From an uncultured Oscillospiraceae bacterium (lineage in GTDB: Bacteria; Bacillota; Clostridia; Oscillospirales; Oscillospiraceae), in contig CAKUMO010000011.1 of NCBI GenBank assembly GCA_934667815.1, forward strand, positions 10,663-74,662: 64,000 nucleotides of DNA, in the 5' to 3' direction. The position numbers and the translations under genes were made by a program. Shown here in pieces: positions 8,127 through 15,747 of this stretch. The notes under the pieces are model-generated. The model did not search any database. It saw nothing but the letters and a program-made list of their open reading frames with translations, and was not told the origin of the DNA. Each line of letters opens with the position of its first letter. Position 1 is the stretch's first letter.

Positions 8127-8213
8127 GCCGCCATGATGGAATAGGTAGACATAGCAGACTTAAAATCTGCCGGTAGCGATACCGTGCCGGTTCGATTCCG
8201 GCTGGCGGCACCA
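8127..8213 (+). tRNA. tRNA-Leu(TAA)
   Basis: A type II tRNA: acceptor GCCGCCA/TGGCGGC, anticodon stem GCAGA/TCTGC with loop CTTAAAA (anticodon TAA, reading TTA/TTG), a long variable arm formed by CGGTAGCGATACCG, T-arm GCCGG TTCGATT CCGGC, encoded CCA. All arms pair. Confidence 0.94.
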
Positions 8214-8217
8214 AAAA

Positions 8218-8243
8218 CGGCAAACATCACAAGATGTTTGCCG
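8218..8243 (+). terminator. tRNA-Leu terminator hairpin
   Basis: An 11-bp perfect stem, 8218-8228 with 8233-8243, loop ACAA, directly after the tRNA. Its core is repeated almost exactly at 8441-8472. Confidence 0.7.
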
Positions 8244-8440
8244 ATTCAGCTTGTTCCAAAAGTCCGAAAGGACTTTTGGAACAAGCTGATTGCAAAATTG
8301 CAAAATTAAAATATGTAGCATTATTTTGCAATTTTGGCCGCTGCGGCGGGCTATTGAACGCGAAAGGGAACCCTGACGGTTCCCTTTCACACTATCCTTC
8401 CCTCCGAAACCTTCGGCCTGATAGTTTTTTTGACAGTCTT
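8244..8440. repeat. Palindrome-rich segment (possible small repeat element)
   Basis: Four consecutive hairpins: a 19-bp perfect stem with GAAA loop (8247-8265/8270-8288); a 13-bp AT-rich stem (8294-8306/8323-8335); an 11-bp stem (8362-8372/8378-8388); and a nested stem, 8391-8396 with 8420-8425 enclosing 8404-8408/8412-8416, followed by seven T. No protein is encoded. The whole segment is bounded by two copies of one hairpin. It looks like a palindromic repeat unit or an accumulation of terminators. Confidence 0.55.
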
Positions 8441-8482
8441 AATCGGCAAACATCGAAAGATGTTTGCCGATTCTTTTATTTC
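8441..8482. terminator. Terminator of the HD-domain gene (14-bp stem)
   Basis: A perfect stem 8441-8454 with 8459-8472 and a GAAA loop, T-rich after it on the plus strand. It lies just beyond the stop of the minus-strand HD gene. The core repeats the tRNA-Leu terminator. Confidence 0.75.
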
Positions 8483-8491
8483 CTTACACTG

Positions 8492-9475
8492 CTACCTTGC
8501 GCACAGCCAGTCTGTCTGCGGCGTGTGCAGAAACGCTTGCAGTGCGGCGGCATAGTGCGGATCGATCTTGCTCAGGCGGCCGCGGCCGGCAACCAGTGGA
8601 TCGATGCAGCGGCGCTTGGCCGGAACGACGCGGCGATCGGATACGGGTGCCTGCGCCTCGTCATAGACCATCTCGTGCAGCGCGCAGAAGCGTTCCCAGA
8701 GCGGGCGCAGAACGTCGTCTGCACAGAGTTTTGCAATTACGGCGGATTCCGTCGTGTAAAGCGTGTCCATGGTCAGAACGCCCGCTTTTACGGCGTGCGC
8801 GACGATCTCAGAGAGCCGCTGCATGGAATAACGATCCTCGTCCGCGACATAGATGCGCGACGTTTTCAGAGAATCAAAGCCGAAAGCCGATGCAATGTCC
8901 GCATTGCGGAAGGCCAGCTCCGGTGCGCCGCCATCCTCGCTGACGCAGAGATCGTCATAGTAGTCTTGCAGGATGGCGGGCTGCTGCAAGCCGTAGCCCG
9001 CGAGGTTTCCGAGTGTATATTCCAGCCGGTCGGCGGAAAGACGCGGACTGTCGTTGTCCGCGATGGGATACAGGTGGTAATCCGCGACCTCTGCGACCGT
9101 AAGTCCGTCGTGCGCGAGAAGCGACATGATCTCGGCGGAATGGGAGATCAGAGATTCCGTCCGCCCCTCGGTATACTCCTGCTGCAAATAGTCGCCGTGC
9201 ATGAAATCGATCGTGTGGGCAAAGACGGGGGTTGCAATGTCATGGAATAACGCCGCGAGTGTCTGCGCACGACTGTGCGTAAACTGCCATACGATGCGCG
9301 CCGTGCCGAGACTGTGGCGATAGCGCGAATAGGGTGGGAGATTCCGAAAACGTGGGAAATTCGTGTATTCACAGCCGCAGTTCATGCCGACGTCCTTGAG
9401 CCGCTGCATCTCCGGCGCCGCGGCATATAACAATAAAAACTCCGGCTCAGAGCGCGTGTAGCGAAGCTCCTGCAT
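8492..9475 (-). CDS. HD-domain phosphohydrolase
   Basis: A 327-residue protein of the HD superfamily, in the branch related to dGTPase and YdhJ-type proteins. Metal ligands are visible in YRHSLGTA (first His), AALFHDIATPVFAHT (HD pair) and the later acidic RLEYTL region. The ATG at 9475 has AAAGGAGG 8 bases upstream, so the longer frame to 9508 is rejected. Probably a cytosolic nucleotide phosphohydrolase; the substrate is unknown. Monocistronic, between its promoter and the palindrome cluster. Confidence 0.82.
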   Translation of the reverse strand: MQELRYTRSEPEFLLLYAAAPEMQRLKDVGMNCGCEYTNFPRFRNLPPYSRYRHSLGTARIVWQFTHSRAQTLAALFHDIATPVFAHTIDFMHGDYLQQEYTEGRTESLISHSAEIMSLLAHDGLTVAEVADYHLYPIADNDSPRLSADRLEYTLGNLAGYGLQQPAILQDYYDDLCVSEDGGAPELAFRNADIASAFGFDSLKTSRIYVADEDRYSMQRLSEIVAHAVKAGVLTMDTLYTTESAVIAKLCADDVLRPLWERFCALHEMVYDEAQAPVSDRRVVPAKRRCIDPLVAGRGRLSKIDPHYAAALQAFLHTPQTDWLCAR

Positions 9476-9498
9476 GAAAACCGCCTCCTTTTTCGGCC

Positions 9499-9527
9499 AG
9501 CTTATCATGTTTCAGAGCGGTTTTCAA
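9499..9527 (-). promoter_or_regulatory. Possible promoter of the HD-domain gene
   Basis: Minus strand TTGAAA (complement of 9522-9527), 17-bp spacer, weak TAAGCT (complement of 9499-9504). The -10 box departs from consensus at two positions. Confidence 0.45.
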
Positions 9528-9546
9528 GGTGAGCCGGCAAAAAATC

Positions 9547-9575
9547 TTGGCTTTTCAGGCGAATTATGCTATACT
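9547..9575 (+). promoter_or_regulatory. Promoter of the WYL regulator
   Basis: TTGGCT (9547-9552), 17-bp spacer, TATACT (9570-9575) preceded by TGC. Transcription would begin close to the GGGAGG ribosome-binding site at 9582-9587, giving a very short leader. Confidence 0.65.
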
Positions 9576-9594
9576 GAATCCGGGAGGCGAGAAT

Positions 9595-10590
9595 ATGGCC
9601 AGAAGCTCCAATCAGAAAGCAAAGCTGCTTTACCTTGCAAAAATCTTTTCCGAACAGACCGACGAGACTCACGGATTGACAATGCCGGAGTTGATTTCAC
9701 GGCTGAATGATGTCGGCATCAGTGCGGACCGTAAGACGATCTACACCGATCTTGAAGAACTGCGGCACTTCGGCATGGACATTCTCGCGCAGCAGGAGGG
9801 CGGCATCTGGCGCTATTGCCTTGTTTCACGGGAATTCGAACTGGCGGAATTGAAGCTGCTGGTCGATTCCGTGCAGTCCTCACGTTTTATTACGGAGAAA
9901 AAGTCCCGCAGCCTCATCAAAAAGCTCGAGTCTCTTGTGAGCGTCTACGACGCGCGTCAGCTACAGCGGCAGGTTCTGATCGCGGGTCGCGTGAAAACCA
10001 TGAACGAGAGCATTTATTACAATGTGGACAAGCTGCACACCGCGCTTTCGCAGGGGCGGCAAATCCGTTTCAAATACTTCCAGTGGAATGTGGACAAGCA
10101 GGAGGCACTGCGGCGCGGCGGCGCGTGGTACTGCGTCAGCCCGTGGCATCTGCGCTGGGACGACGAGAATTATTATCTCATTGCCTATGACGCGGCCTTC
10201 GGCCAGTTGCGCCACTACCGCGTGGACAAGATGAAGAACATTGTCATCACCGACGAGCCGCGCGAAGGGGAGGAAGTCTTAAAGAATTTCGACCCGACGA
10301 TCTACACCAACCGCCTGTTCGGTATGTATGGCGGCGAGACTGCGCGTGTCACGCTCGAGGGCGAGAATGCGAAGGTTGGCCTTGTGATCGACCGCTTCGG
10401 CAAGGATGTGCCGATTCTGCGGCAGGACGCGGAGCATTTCGCGGCGCATGTCGAGGTGGCGGTCAGTCCGCAGTTTCTCGGCTGGATTGCAAGCCTCGGC
10501 GGGGAGCTGCGCATCACGGCGCCGGAGAGCGTCGTGCAGAGTATGCGTGAATTGGTCAAGACGCTTTCGGCACAGTATTCCGAAGAATAA
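9595..10590 (+). CDS. YafY/WYL-domain transcriptional regulator
   Basis: A 331-residue regulator. An N-terminal winged helix (about residues 5-70; LTMPELISRLNDVGISADRK is the HTH) is followed by a WYL domain at about 130-230 (SPWHLRWDDENYYLIAYD is the WYL-like strand) and a C-terminal WCX extension to residue 331. WYL proteins sense small ligands, often nucleic-acid or nucleotide-like, and act as repressors or activators. The ATG at 9595 has a GGGAGG site 7 bases upstream. Monocistronic; it diverges from the HD phosphohydrolase gene, which it may control (inference from position). Confidence 0.9.
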   Translation: MARSSNQKAKLLYLAKIFSEQTDETHGLTMPELISRLNDVGISADRKTIYTDLEELRHFGMDILAQQEGGIWRYCLVSREFELAELKLLVDSVQSSRFITEKKSRSLIKKLESLVSVYDARQLQRQVLIAGRVKTMNESIYYNVDKLHTALSQGRQIRFKYFQWNVDKQEALRRGGAWYCVSPWHLRWDDENYYLIAYDAAFGQLRHYRVDKMKNIVITDEPREGEEVLKNFDPTIYTNRLFGMYGGETARVTLEGENAKVGLVIDRFGKDVPILRQDAEHFAAHVEVAVSPQFLGWIASLGGELRITAPESVVQSMRELVKTLSAQYSEE

Positions 10591-10597
10591 AAGCAGA

Positions 10598-10622
10598 GAG
10601 GCACGGCGATTTGCCGTGCCTC
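10598..10622. terminator. Hairpin between WYL and GH13 genes
   Basis: A 10-bp GC-rich perfect stem (10598-10607/10613-10622) with a 5-base loop. The T-rich tail is on the minus side, so it probably ends the GH13 transcript and may also serve the WYL gene. Confidence 0.65.
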
Positions 10623-10677
10623 AGCTTCAGACTGTAAAAATGAATTAGAAATATTATTTTACAATATGCGTTTTCGA

Positions 10678-11952
10678 TTATAAAATCACCACGGCGCGGT
10701 CTGCAATGGTGAGCTTGCCGCCCTGCACCGTGACTTCTTCGCTGTTCAGAGCGTCGGAATACTTGCCGTCGGAAAGCGGAACGGCGACCGTGCCGCCCTT
10801 GCCTGCCAGCGGGAATATGCCCACGGCAGTTTGGGAAGGCGAGGTGTAGCTTGCGCAGACGATGCCCTGTGCGTCGTCTGTCTCGAGACGGAATACCGCA
10901 TCCGTCGGAAGCTGCTTTTTGATCTCGTAGAGCTTGGCCAGATAGCTGCCGATGCTTTTGCCGGTCCAATCGATCGGTTCTTTTTCAAAGAGGGAGGGCG
11001 TGTGCGCCGCGCAGACCTCCTGACCGGCATAGAGCAATGTCGTGCCCTTGAGGAAGTATGACAGCGCCGTCCATGCCAGCAGACGGTTTTCCTCCGGGAA
11101 CAGCGCGGCGGCACGCTTCTGATCGTGGTTTTCCAGGCAGCGCAGCTTGTTGTATTCCGTGCGGAAGCTCAGCTCCTGGAAATTGAAGGCTTCAAACAGA
11201 CGGCTGAGCGGCTGCTCACCCTTGACGGCCTGCTCGTAGAGCGGCCAAAGATCGTAGGGATAGAGAATGTCGAAGGCATCGAACAGCTCCGTGTCCGTCG
11301 CGGCATAGAAGCCCTGCTCGCGGAACACGCGGATGTGCTCGAGGTGCACGCTTTCGCCCAGCCAGATCATGCCCGGATGCACGGCCTCGACGGCCTCGCG
11401 CGCAGCCCTCCAGAACTCAACCGGAACGGTGCTGGCAACGTCGCAGCGGAAGCCGTCAACATACCTTGCCCAGAAGCACAGCGATTCGATCTGATAGTCC
11501 CAAAGCGCGTGATTCGCATAGTCCAGATCGACCACGTCCGTCCAATCGCCGACCTTGTTTCCGCGCTTTCCGTCGGGCTTTTGATAGAAAAATTCCGGAT
11601 GCTCGGCAACGAGCGTGGAGTCGGGCGAGGTGTGATTATAGACCACGTCGATCATGCACTTCATGCCGCGCTTGTGGATTTCATCGACCAGATGGACAAA
11701 GTCCTCCATCGTGCCGTATTCGGGGTTGACCGTGCGATAATCCCGGTTGGCATAGGGGCAGCCGAGGCTGCCTTTCTTGTTCAGAATGCCGATGGGATGG
11801 ATGGGCATGAACCAGACGACATCCACGCCCAGCGCACGGATGCGGTCGAGATCCGGCTCGACGGCGCGAAACGTGCCATCGGGCGTGTGGCTGCGGACAT
11901 ACAGCTCATAGATGACGCTGCGGCGCAGGGAAGAATCGGTATTGACTGCCAT
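10678..11952 (-). CDS. Alpha-amylase family glycoside hydrolase (GH13)
   Basis: A 424-residue, signal-less GH13 enzyme. The four conserved regions are visible: I DVVYNHTS, II GFRCDVAST (nucleophile Asp), III MIWLGESVH (acid/base Glu), IV CLENHDQ (third carboxylate). A short beta-sandwich domain ends the protein (SPSQTAVGIFPLAGK). It probably cleaves alpha-1,4-glucans or maltodextrins in the cytoplasm; exact specificity is not readable. The ATG at 11952 has AGGAGG 7 bases upstream. Its promoter lies back-to-back with that of the PTS IIC gene, which suggests joint control. Confidence 0.9.
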   Translation of the reverse strand: MAVNTDSSLRRSVIYELYVRSHTPDGTFRAVEPDLDRIRALGVDVVWFMPIHPIGILNKKGSLGCPYANRDYRTVNPEYGTMEDFVHLVDEIHKRGMKCMIDVVYNHTSPDSTLVAEHPEFFYQKPDGKRGNKVGDWTDVVDLDYANHALWDYQIESLCFWARYVDGFRCDVASTVPVEFWRAAREAVEAVHPGMIWLGESVHLEHIRVFREQGFYAATDTELFDAFDILYPYDLWPLYEQAVKGEQPLSRLFEAFNFQELSFRTEYNKLRCLENHDQKRAAALFPEENRLLAWTALSYFLKGTTLLYAGQEVCAAHTPSLFEKEPIDWTGKSIGSYLAKLYEIKKQLPTDAVFRLETDDAQGIVCASYTSPSQTAVGIFPLAGKGGTVAVPLSDGKYSDALNSEEVTVQGGKLTIADRAVVIL

Positions 11953-11989
11953 ATAGCGACCTCCTGAAAGGAAGATTTTGACGTATTTC

Positions 11990-12018
11990 ATTATAGCCGA
12001 TTATTCCGCCGTTTGCAA
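11990..12018 (-). promoter_or_regulatory. Promoter of the GH13 gene
   Basis: Minus strand TTGCAA (12013-12018), 17-bp spacer, perfect TATAAT (complement of 11990-11995). Its -35 box lies 23 bases from the -35 box of the divergent PTS promoter. Confidence 0.8.
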
Positions 12019-12041
12019 GAAATCTCTGTGAAAATCGCACA

Positions 12042-12070
12042 TTGCAAAAACCGCTCCGTCATGGTAAAAT
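12042..12070 (+). promoter_or_regulatory. Promoter of the PTS IIC gene
   Basis: TTGCAA (12042-12047), 17-bp spacer, TAAAAT (12065-12070). The two divergent promoters share an identical -35 hexamer. Confidence 0.75.
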
Positions 12071-12100
12071 GAAGCCAAGAAATGGGAAGGGGGTAAGGAA

Positions 12101-13162
12101 ATGTCAAAATTCCGTACCTTTTTAGAACGAAAAAATGTCCGTCCGTCGGCGAAGCTGTACTTCGTTGACGCCATGAGCACGATGGCGCTTGGCCTGTTTG
12201 CCAGCCTGCTCATCGGCACGATTTTCAAAACGCTGGGGCAGTATACACACCTGCAGATCTTCACCGACATTGCGGGCTATGCCACCAAGGCTACCGGTGC
12301 GGCGCTGGGTGTGGCCATTGCCTATGCCCTGAAGGCACCGGCGCTGGTGATGCTCTCGGCAGCGGTCGTCGGCATGATCGGCAACGACCTCGGAACGACG
12401 ATCACCGCTACCGGAGCCGAGCCGCTGACCGTCGCGGCAGGCCCCGCAGGCGCGTTCCTTGCAAGCGTTGTAGCCGTGGAGCTTGGCAAGATTGTCTCCA
12501 AGGAGACGCATGTCGATATTCTCGTCACGCCGGTCGTGACCATTCTCTCCGGTGCGCTGCTGGCAAAGCTCGTCTGCCCGGCGGTCGCCTACGGCATGTA
12601 CTACCTCGGCGCCTTCATCAATACCGCCACGGAGATGCAGCCGCTGCTCATGGGAATGCTCGTTTCGGTCGTGGTCGGCATCATCCTGACGCTGCCGATC
12701 AGTTCGGCCGCGATTTGCGCGATGATCGGAATTACAGGTCTTGCAGGCGGCGCGGCGACGGCGGGCTGCTGCGCACAGATGGTCGGCTTCGCCGTCATCA
12801 GCTTCCGCGAAAACCGCTGGGGCGGCCTTGTGGCACAGGGGCTCGGCACATCTATGCTGCAAATGGGCAACATCGTGAAAAATCCGTGCATCTGGATCCC
12901 GGCGACGCTGGCTTCCGCTATTACGGGGCCGATCTCGACGATGGTGTTCAAGCTGCAATGCACGGGCGTGTCCGCCGGTATGGGCACCTGCGGCCTCGTC
13001 GGCCCGCTGGGCATTCTGGCCGACATGGGAAGCTCTCCGCGTGTCTGGCTGGGCATCGGAATCGTGTGCATCGTGCTGCCCGCCGTGCTCTCTCTGGCGT
13101 TTTCGGAGCTTCTGCGCAAGCTCGGCTGGATCCGTCCGGGAGACCTGAAGCTGAATCTGTAA
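12101..13162 (+). CDS. PTS_EIIC_2-type membrane protein
   Basis: A 353-residue integral membrane protein with about nine to ten hydrophobic helices, matching the PTS_EIIC_2 family (PTS transporter subunit IIC-like). Recognisable stretches are VGMIGNDLGTTITATGAEP and LQMGNIVKNPCIWIPATLAS. No IIA or IIB domain is encoded beside it, so it either uses partners elsewhere or is not a phosphotransferase in the strict sense; substrates of this family are unproven. The start has a GGGGGTAAGGA site. Confidence 0.85.
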   Translation: MSKFRTFLERKNVRPSAKLYFVDAMSTMALGLFASLLIGTIFKTLGQYTHLQIFTDIAGYATKATGAALGVAIAYALKAPALVMLSAAVVGMIGNDLGTTITATGAEPLTVAAGPAGAFLASVVAVELGKIVSKETHVDILVTPVVTILSGALLAKLVCPAVAYGMYYLGAFINTATEMQPLLMGMLVSVVVGIILTLPISSAAICAMIGITGLAGGAATAGCCAQMVGFAVISFRENRWGGLVAQGLGTSMLQMGNIVKNPCIWIPATLASAITGPISTMVFKLQCTGVSAGMGTCGLVGPLGILADMGSSPRVWLGIGIVCIVLPAVLSLAFSELLRKLGWIRPGDLKLNL

Positions 13163-13201
13163 ATAAATTGTAAAAAGTCGGCTGTGCCGGAGAAATAACG
13201 C

Positions 13202-14860
13202 TTGCAGTGCCGTAAAAAATGTGCGAATATCTTGTCGCAAAAAACGGCAAGCTCCGTGATGTTCATGCTGCGCCTGGGCGAGATTCTCGAGGAATGGACG
13301 CATAAGAAGTCCGTGGAGGATCTGGCCGGTGCGATGGCGCTGAACGTGGACAAGGTCTGGGTCAGATCCGGCGAGACCGAGCTGCTTGTGCCGATCGGCG
13401 AGGTGCAGGCGGGCGACAGCGTCGTTGTGCGCACGGGCAACCTGATCCCGCTCGACGGCACGGTTCTTGAAGGCGAGATGACGGTCAATCAGGCCTCCAT
13501 CACGGGCGAATCTCTGCCGGTCCCAAAGCGCGTGGGCAGCTATGTCTATGCCGGAACGGTCGCGGAGGAGGGCGAGTGCGTCATCCGCGTGGAAAAGGCC
13601 GCAGGCGGCGGACGCTATGACCGCATCGTGCGCATGATCGAGGAATCCGAGAAGCTGAAATCCACCACTGAGGATAAGGCCTCCCGCCTTGCCGACCGTC
13701 TGGTTCCCTACACCTTGGGCGGCACGGGGCTTGTGTGGCTGCTGACGCGCAATATCACAAAGACGCTGGCAGTGCTGATGGTCGATTTCTCCTGCGCACT
13801 CAAGCTGTCCATGCCCATCGCGGTGCTCTCAGCGATGCGCGAGAGCAGTCTGTATCACATCTCCGTTAAGGGTGGCCGCTTCCTGGAGACCGTCGCGAAG
13901 GCGGATACGGTGGTGTTTGACAAGACGGGAACGCTGACCTATGCCACGCCGAAGGTCGCCAAGATCGTGACCTTTGACGATTACCGCGAGGAGGACATGC
14001 TCCGGCTTGCGGCCTGCCTCGAGGAGCATTATCCGCACTCCATGGCCAACGCCGTCGTCGAGGAGGCGAAGCGGCGCGGCCTGTCACACGAGGAGTATCA
14101 TTCGAGCGTGCAGTATGTTGTCGCCCATGGTATTTCCAGCTCCGTGGAAGGCAAGAAGGTCATCATCGGAAGTGCGCATTTCGCCTTTGAGGATGAAAAA
14201 TGCGTCGTTCCGGAGGGAGAGCAGGAGAAATTTGATACGCTGTCTGCGGAATATTCGCACCTGTATCTCTGCATTTCCGGCAGACTGGCTGCCGTGGTGT
14301 GCATTTTCGATCCGCTCCGCGCCGAGGCAAAGGATGCCGTGGACGCGCTGCATGCCTGCGGCATCCGCCGTGTCGTGATGATGACAGGCGACAACCGCAA
14401 GACTGCCGAGGCCGTCGCGCAGCAGGTCGGCGTGGACGAATTCCATGCAGAGGTGCTGCCGGAGGACAAGGCCGAATACATCCGCCGCGCAAAGGCTGAG
14501 GGGCACACCATCCTGATGATCGGCGACGGCGTGAATGATTCTCCTGCGCTGAGTGAGGCTGACGCAGGCATCGCCATCAACACGGGCGCCGCCATCGCGC
14601 GTGAGATCGCGGACATTACGATCTCGTCGGAGGATCTGTTTGAGCTGGTCACACTGCGCAGGCTGAGCGCCGCGCTCATGACGCGCATCCACAAGAATTA
14701 TCGATTCATCGTCGGGTTCAATCTGATGCTGATCGTGCTGGGCGTGACGGGCGTTATCCAGCCGACGCTTTCCGCGCTGCTGCATAACATGTCCACGCTG
14801 GGCATTGGCCTCAAGAGCATGACGAATCTGCTTGAAGCGCCCGCAAAGGACGAGAAATAG
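13202..14860 (+). CDS. N-terminally truncated P1B-type metal ATPase
   Basis: A 552-residue frame that enters the family abruptly at TASSVMFMLRLGEILEEW, so the metal-binding N-terminus and first membrane helices (roughly 150-250 residues) are missing. What remains is complete: actuator TGES (ITGESLPVP), phosphorylation site VFDKTGTLTY, MTGDN and IGDGVNDSPAL, last two helices. The usual CPx metal motif reads SCALKLSMP. The only start with a ribosome-binding site is TTG at 13202 (GGAG at 13189-13192), 39 bases after the PTS gene. Either a pseudogene made by deletion or a misjoined region; transport is unlikely without the lost helices. Confidence 0.75.
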   Translation: MQCRKKCANILSQKTASSVMFMLRLGEILEEWTHKKSVEDLAGAMALNVDKVWVRSGETELLVPIGEVQAGDSVVVRTGNLIPLDGTVLEGEMTVNQASITGESLPVPKRVGSYVYAGTVAEEGECVIRVEKAAGGGRYDRIVRMIEESEKLKSTTEDKASRLADRLVPYTLGGTGLVWLLTRNITKTLAVLMVDFSCALKLSMPIAVLSAMRESSLYHISVKGGRFLETVAKADTVVFDKTGTLTYATPKVAKIVTFDDYREEDMLRLAACLEEHYPHSMANAVVEEAKRRGLSHEEYHSSVQYVVAHGISSSVEGKKVIIGSAHFAFEDEKCVVPEGEQEKFDTLSAEYSHLYLCISGRLAAVVCIFDPLRAEAKDAVDALHACGIRRVVMMTGDNRKTAEAVAQQVGVDEFHAEVLPEDKAEYIRRAKAEGHTILMIGDGVNDSPALSEADAGIAINTGAAIAREIADITISSEDLFELVTLRRLSAALMTRIHKNYRFIVGFNLMLIVLGVTGVIQPTLSALLHNMSTLGIGLKSMTNLLEAPAKDEK

Positions 14861-14866
14861 TTCCGC

Positions 14867-14895
14867 AAAAACGCCGGAGAATATCCGGCGTTTTT
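14867..14895 (+). terminator. Terminator after the truncated ATPase
   Basis: An A-flanked 8-bp GC stem (14871-14878/14884-14891, extended by A/T pairs to 14867-14895) with a 5-base loop and a T-run; classical rho-independent form. Confidence 0.88.
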
Positions 14896-14913
14896 GTATG
14901 CCGAAAAAACGTC

Positions 14914-14942
14914 TTGAAAAATGAGGTAAAGCGTGATACATT
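14914..14942 (+). promoter_or_regulatory. Promoter of the rRNA methyltransferase-dprA-topA operon
   Basis: TTGAAA (14914-14919), 17-bp spacer, TACATT (14937-14942). It lies right after the terminator and 37 bases ahead of the first start codon. Confidence 0.6.
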
Positions 14943-14979
14943 ATTAAAATAGAAGCTGCAAACAGGAGTTGATCTGGCC

Positions 14980-15726
14980 TTGGAACGCATTACGAGCGCA
15001 AAAAATCCGCTGATTCAGCACATCCGGCATTTGCTGTCCTCGCGGGCCTACCGCGAAGAATGCGGAGAATTTGCCGCCGAAGGCTGGAAGCTGCTGGACG
15101 AGGCGCTGCGTTGGTATCCGCACCTTACGGTGGTCGTCATCACGGAAAACGCTGCGCTTCCCGCGCTGCCGCCGCAGACGCGCGTCGCCTGCGTGCCGGA
15201 GACGCTGATGCAGAGCCTTTCGGCCATGCGCACGCCGCAGGGCGTGGTGTTTGCGCTGAAGCTGCCGCAGACAAGAGAACCGGAGCTGCATCCGGGCATG
15301 CTGCTGCTTGACCGCATTCAGGATCCAGGCAATCTCGGCACAATCCTGCGCACGGCGGATGCCTTTGACACTCCCGTTGTGCTGACCAACGGCTGCGCAG
15401 ATCCCTTTTCCGAAAAGACCGTGCGCGCATCCATGGGCGCTGTTTTCCGCACGCAGCCGCAGTTAATCGATCTGGAAAAGCTGCTGAAGCTCTGCGCGGA
15501 GAAGAACCTTCCGTTGGCCGCGACGGCGCTTTCACCCACGGCGCGGGACATCCGCGAGGTCGAGCTTTCGGACAAGCTCGCAGTCATCGGCAGCGAGGGG
15601 CAGGGGATTTGTGCGGAGCTTCTCGCGGCCTCGCAGACGCAGGTCATCATTCCGATGTCCCCGCGCTGTGAATCGCTCAATGCGGCGGTGGCCGCCGCGC
15701 TCGTCCTCTGGCAGATGAAAAGATAG
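14980..15726 (+). CDS. TrmH/SpoU-family RNA 2'-O-methyltransferase
   Basis: A 248-residue SPOUT methyltransferase. An N-terminal substrate-binding domain (ITSAKNPLIQHIRHLLSSR ... FAAEGWKLLDEAL) is followed by the trefoil-knot domain with its three motifs: LDRIQDPGNLGTILRTADAF, VIGSEGQGI and PMSPRCESLNAAVAAAL. The Arg in motif 1 and the Asn in motif 3 are catalytic in the family. The best start is TTG at 14980 with AGGAG at 14964-14968. It modifies rRNA or tRNA; the exact nucleotide is not readable. Leads the dprA-topA-trmFO operon. Confidence 0.9.
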   Translation: MERITSAKNPLIQHIRHLLSSRAYREECGEFAAEGWKLLDEALRWYPHLTVVVITENAALPALPPQTRVACVPETLMQSLSAMRTPQGVVFALKLPQTREPELHPGMLLLDRIQDPGNLGTILRTADAFDTPVVLTNGCADPFSEKTVRASMGAVFRTQPQLIDLEKLLKLCAEKNLPLAATALSPTARDIREVELSDKLAVIGSEGQGICAELLAASQTQVIIPMSPRCESLNAAVAAALVLWQMKR

Positions 15727-15747
15727 AGAAGAAAGGGATAGAGAGAT

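Noticed and set aside
8244..8440. CRISPR array or phage attachment site next to tRNA-Leu
   Set aside because: The palindromes differ in sequence and spacing, with no regular repeat-spacer pattern; no integrase or tRNA 3'-end duplication is present.
8234..9250. A 338-codon plus-strand frame over the palindrome cluster and HD gene
   Set aside because: It reads through several hairpins and opposes a gene with a clear HD motif, RBS and promoter.
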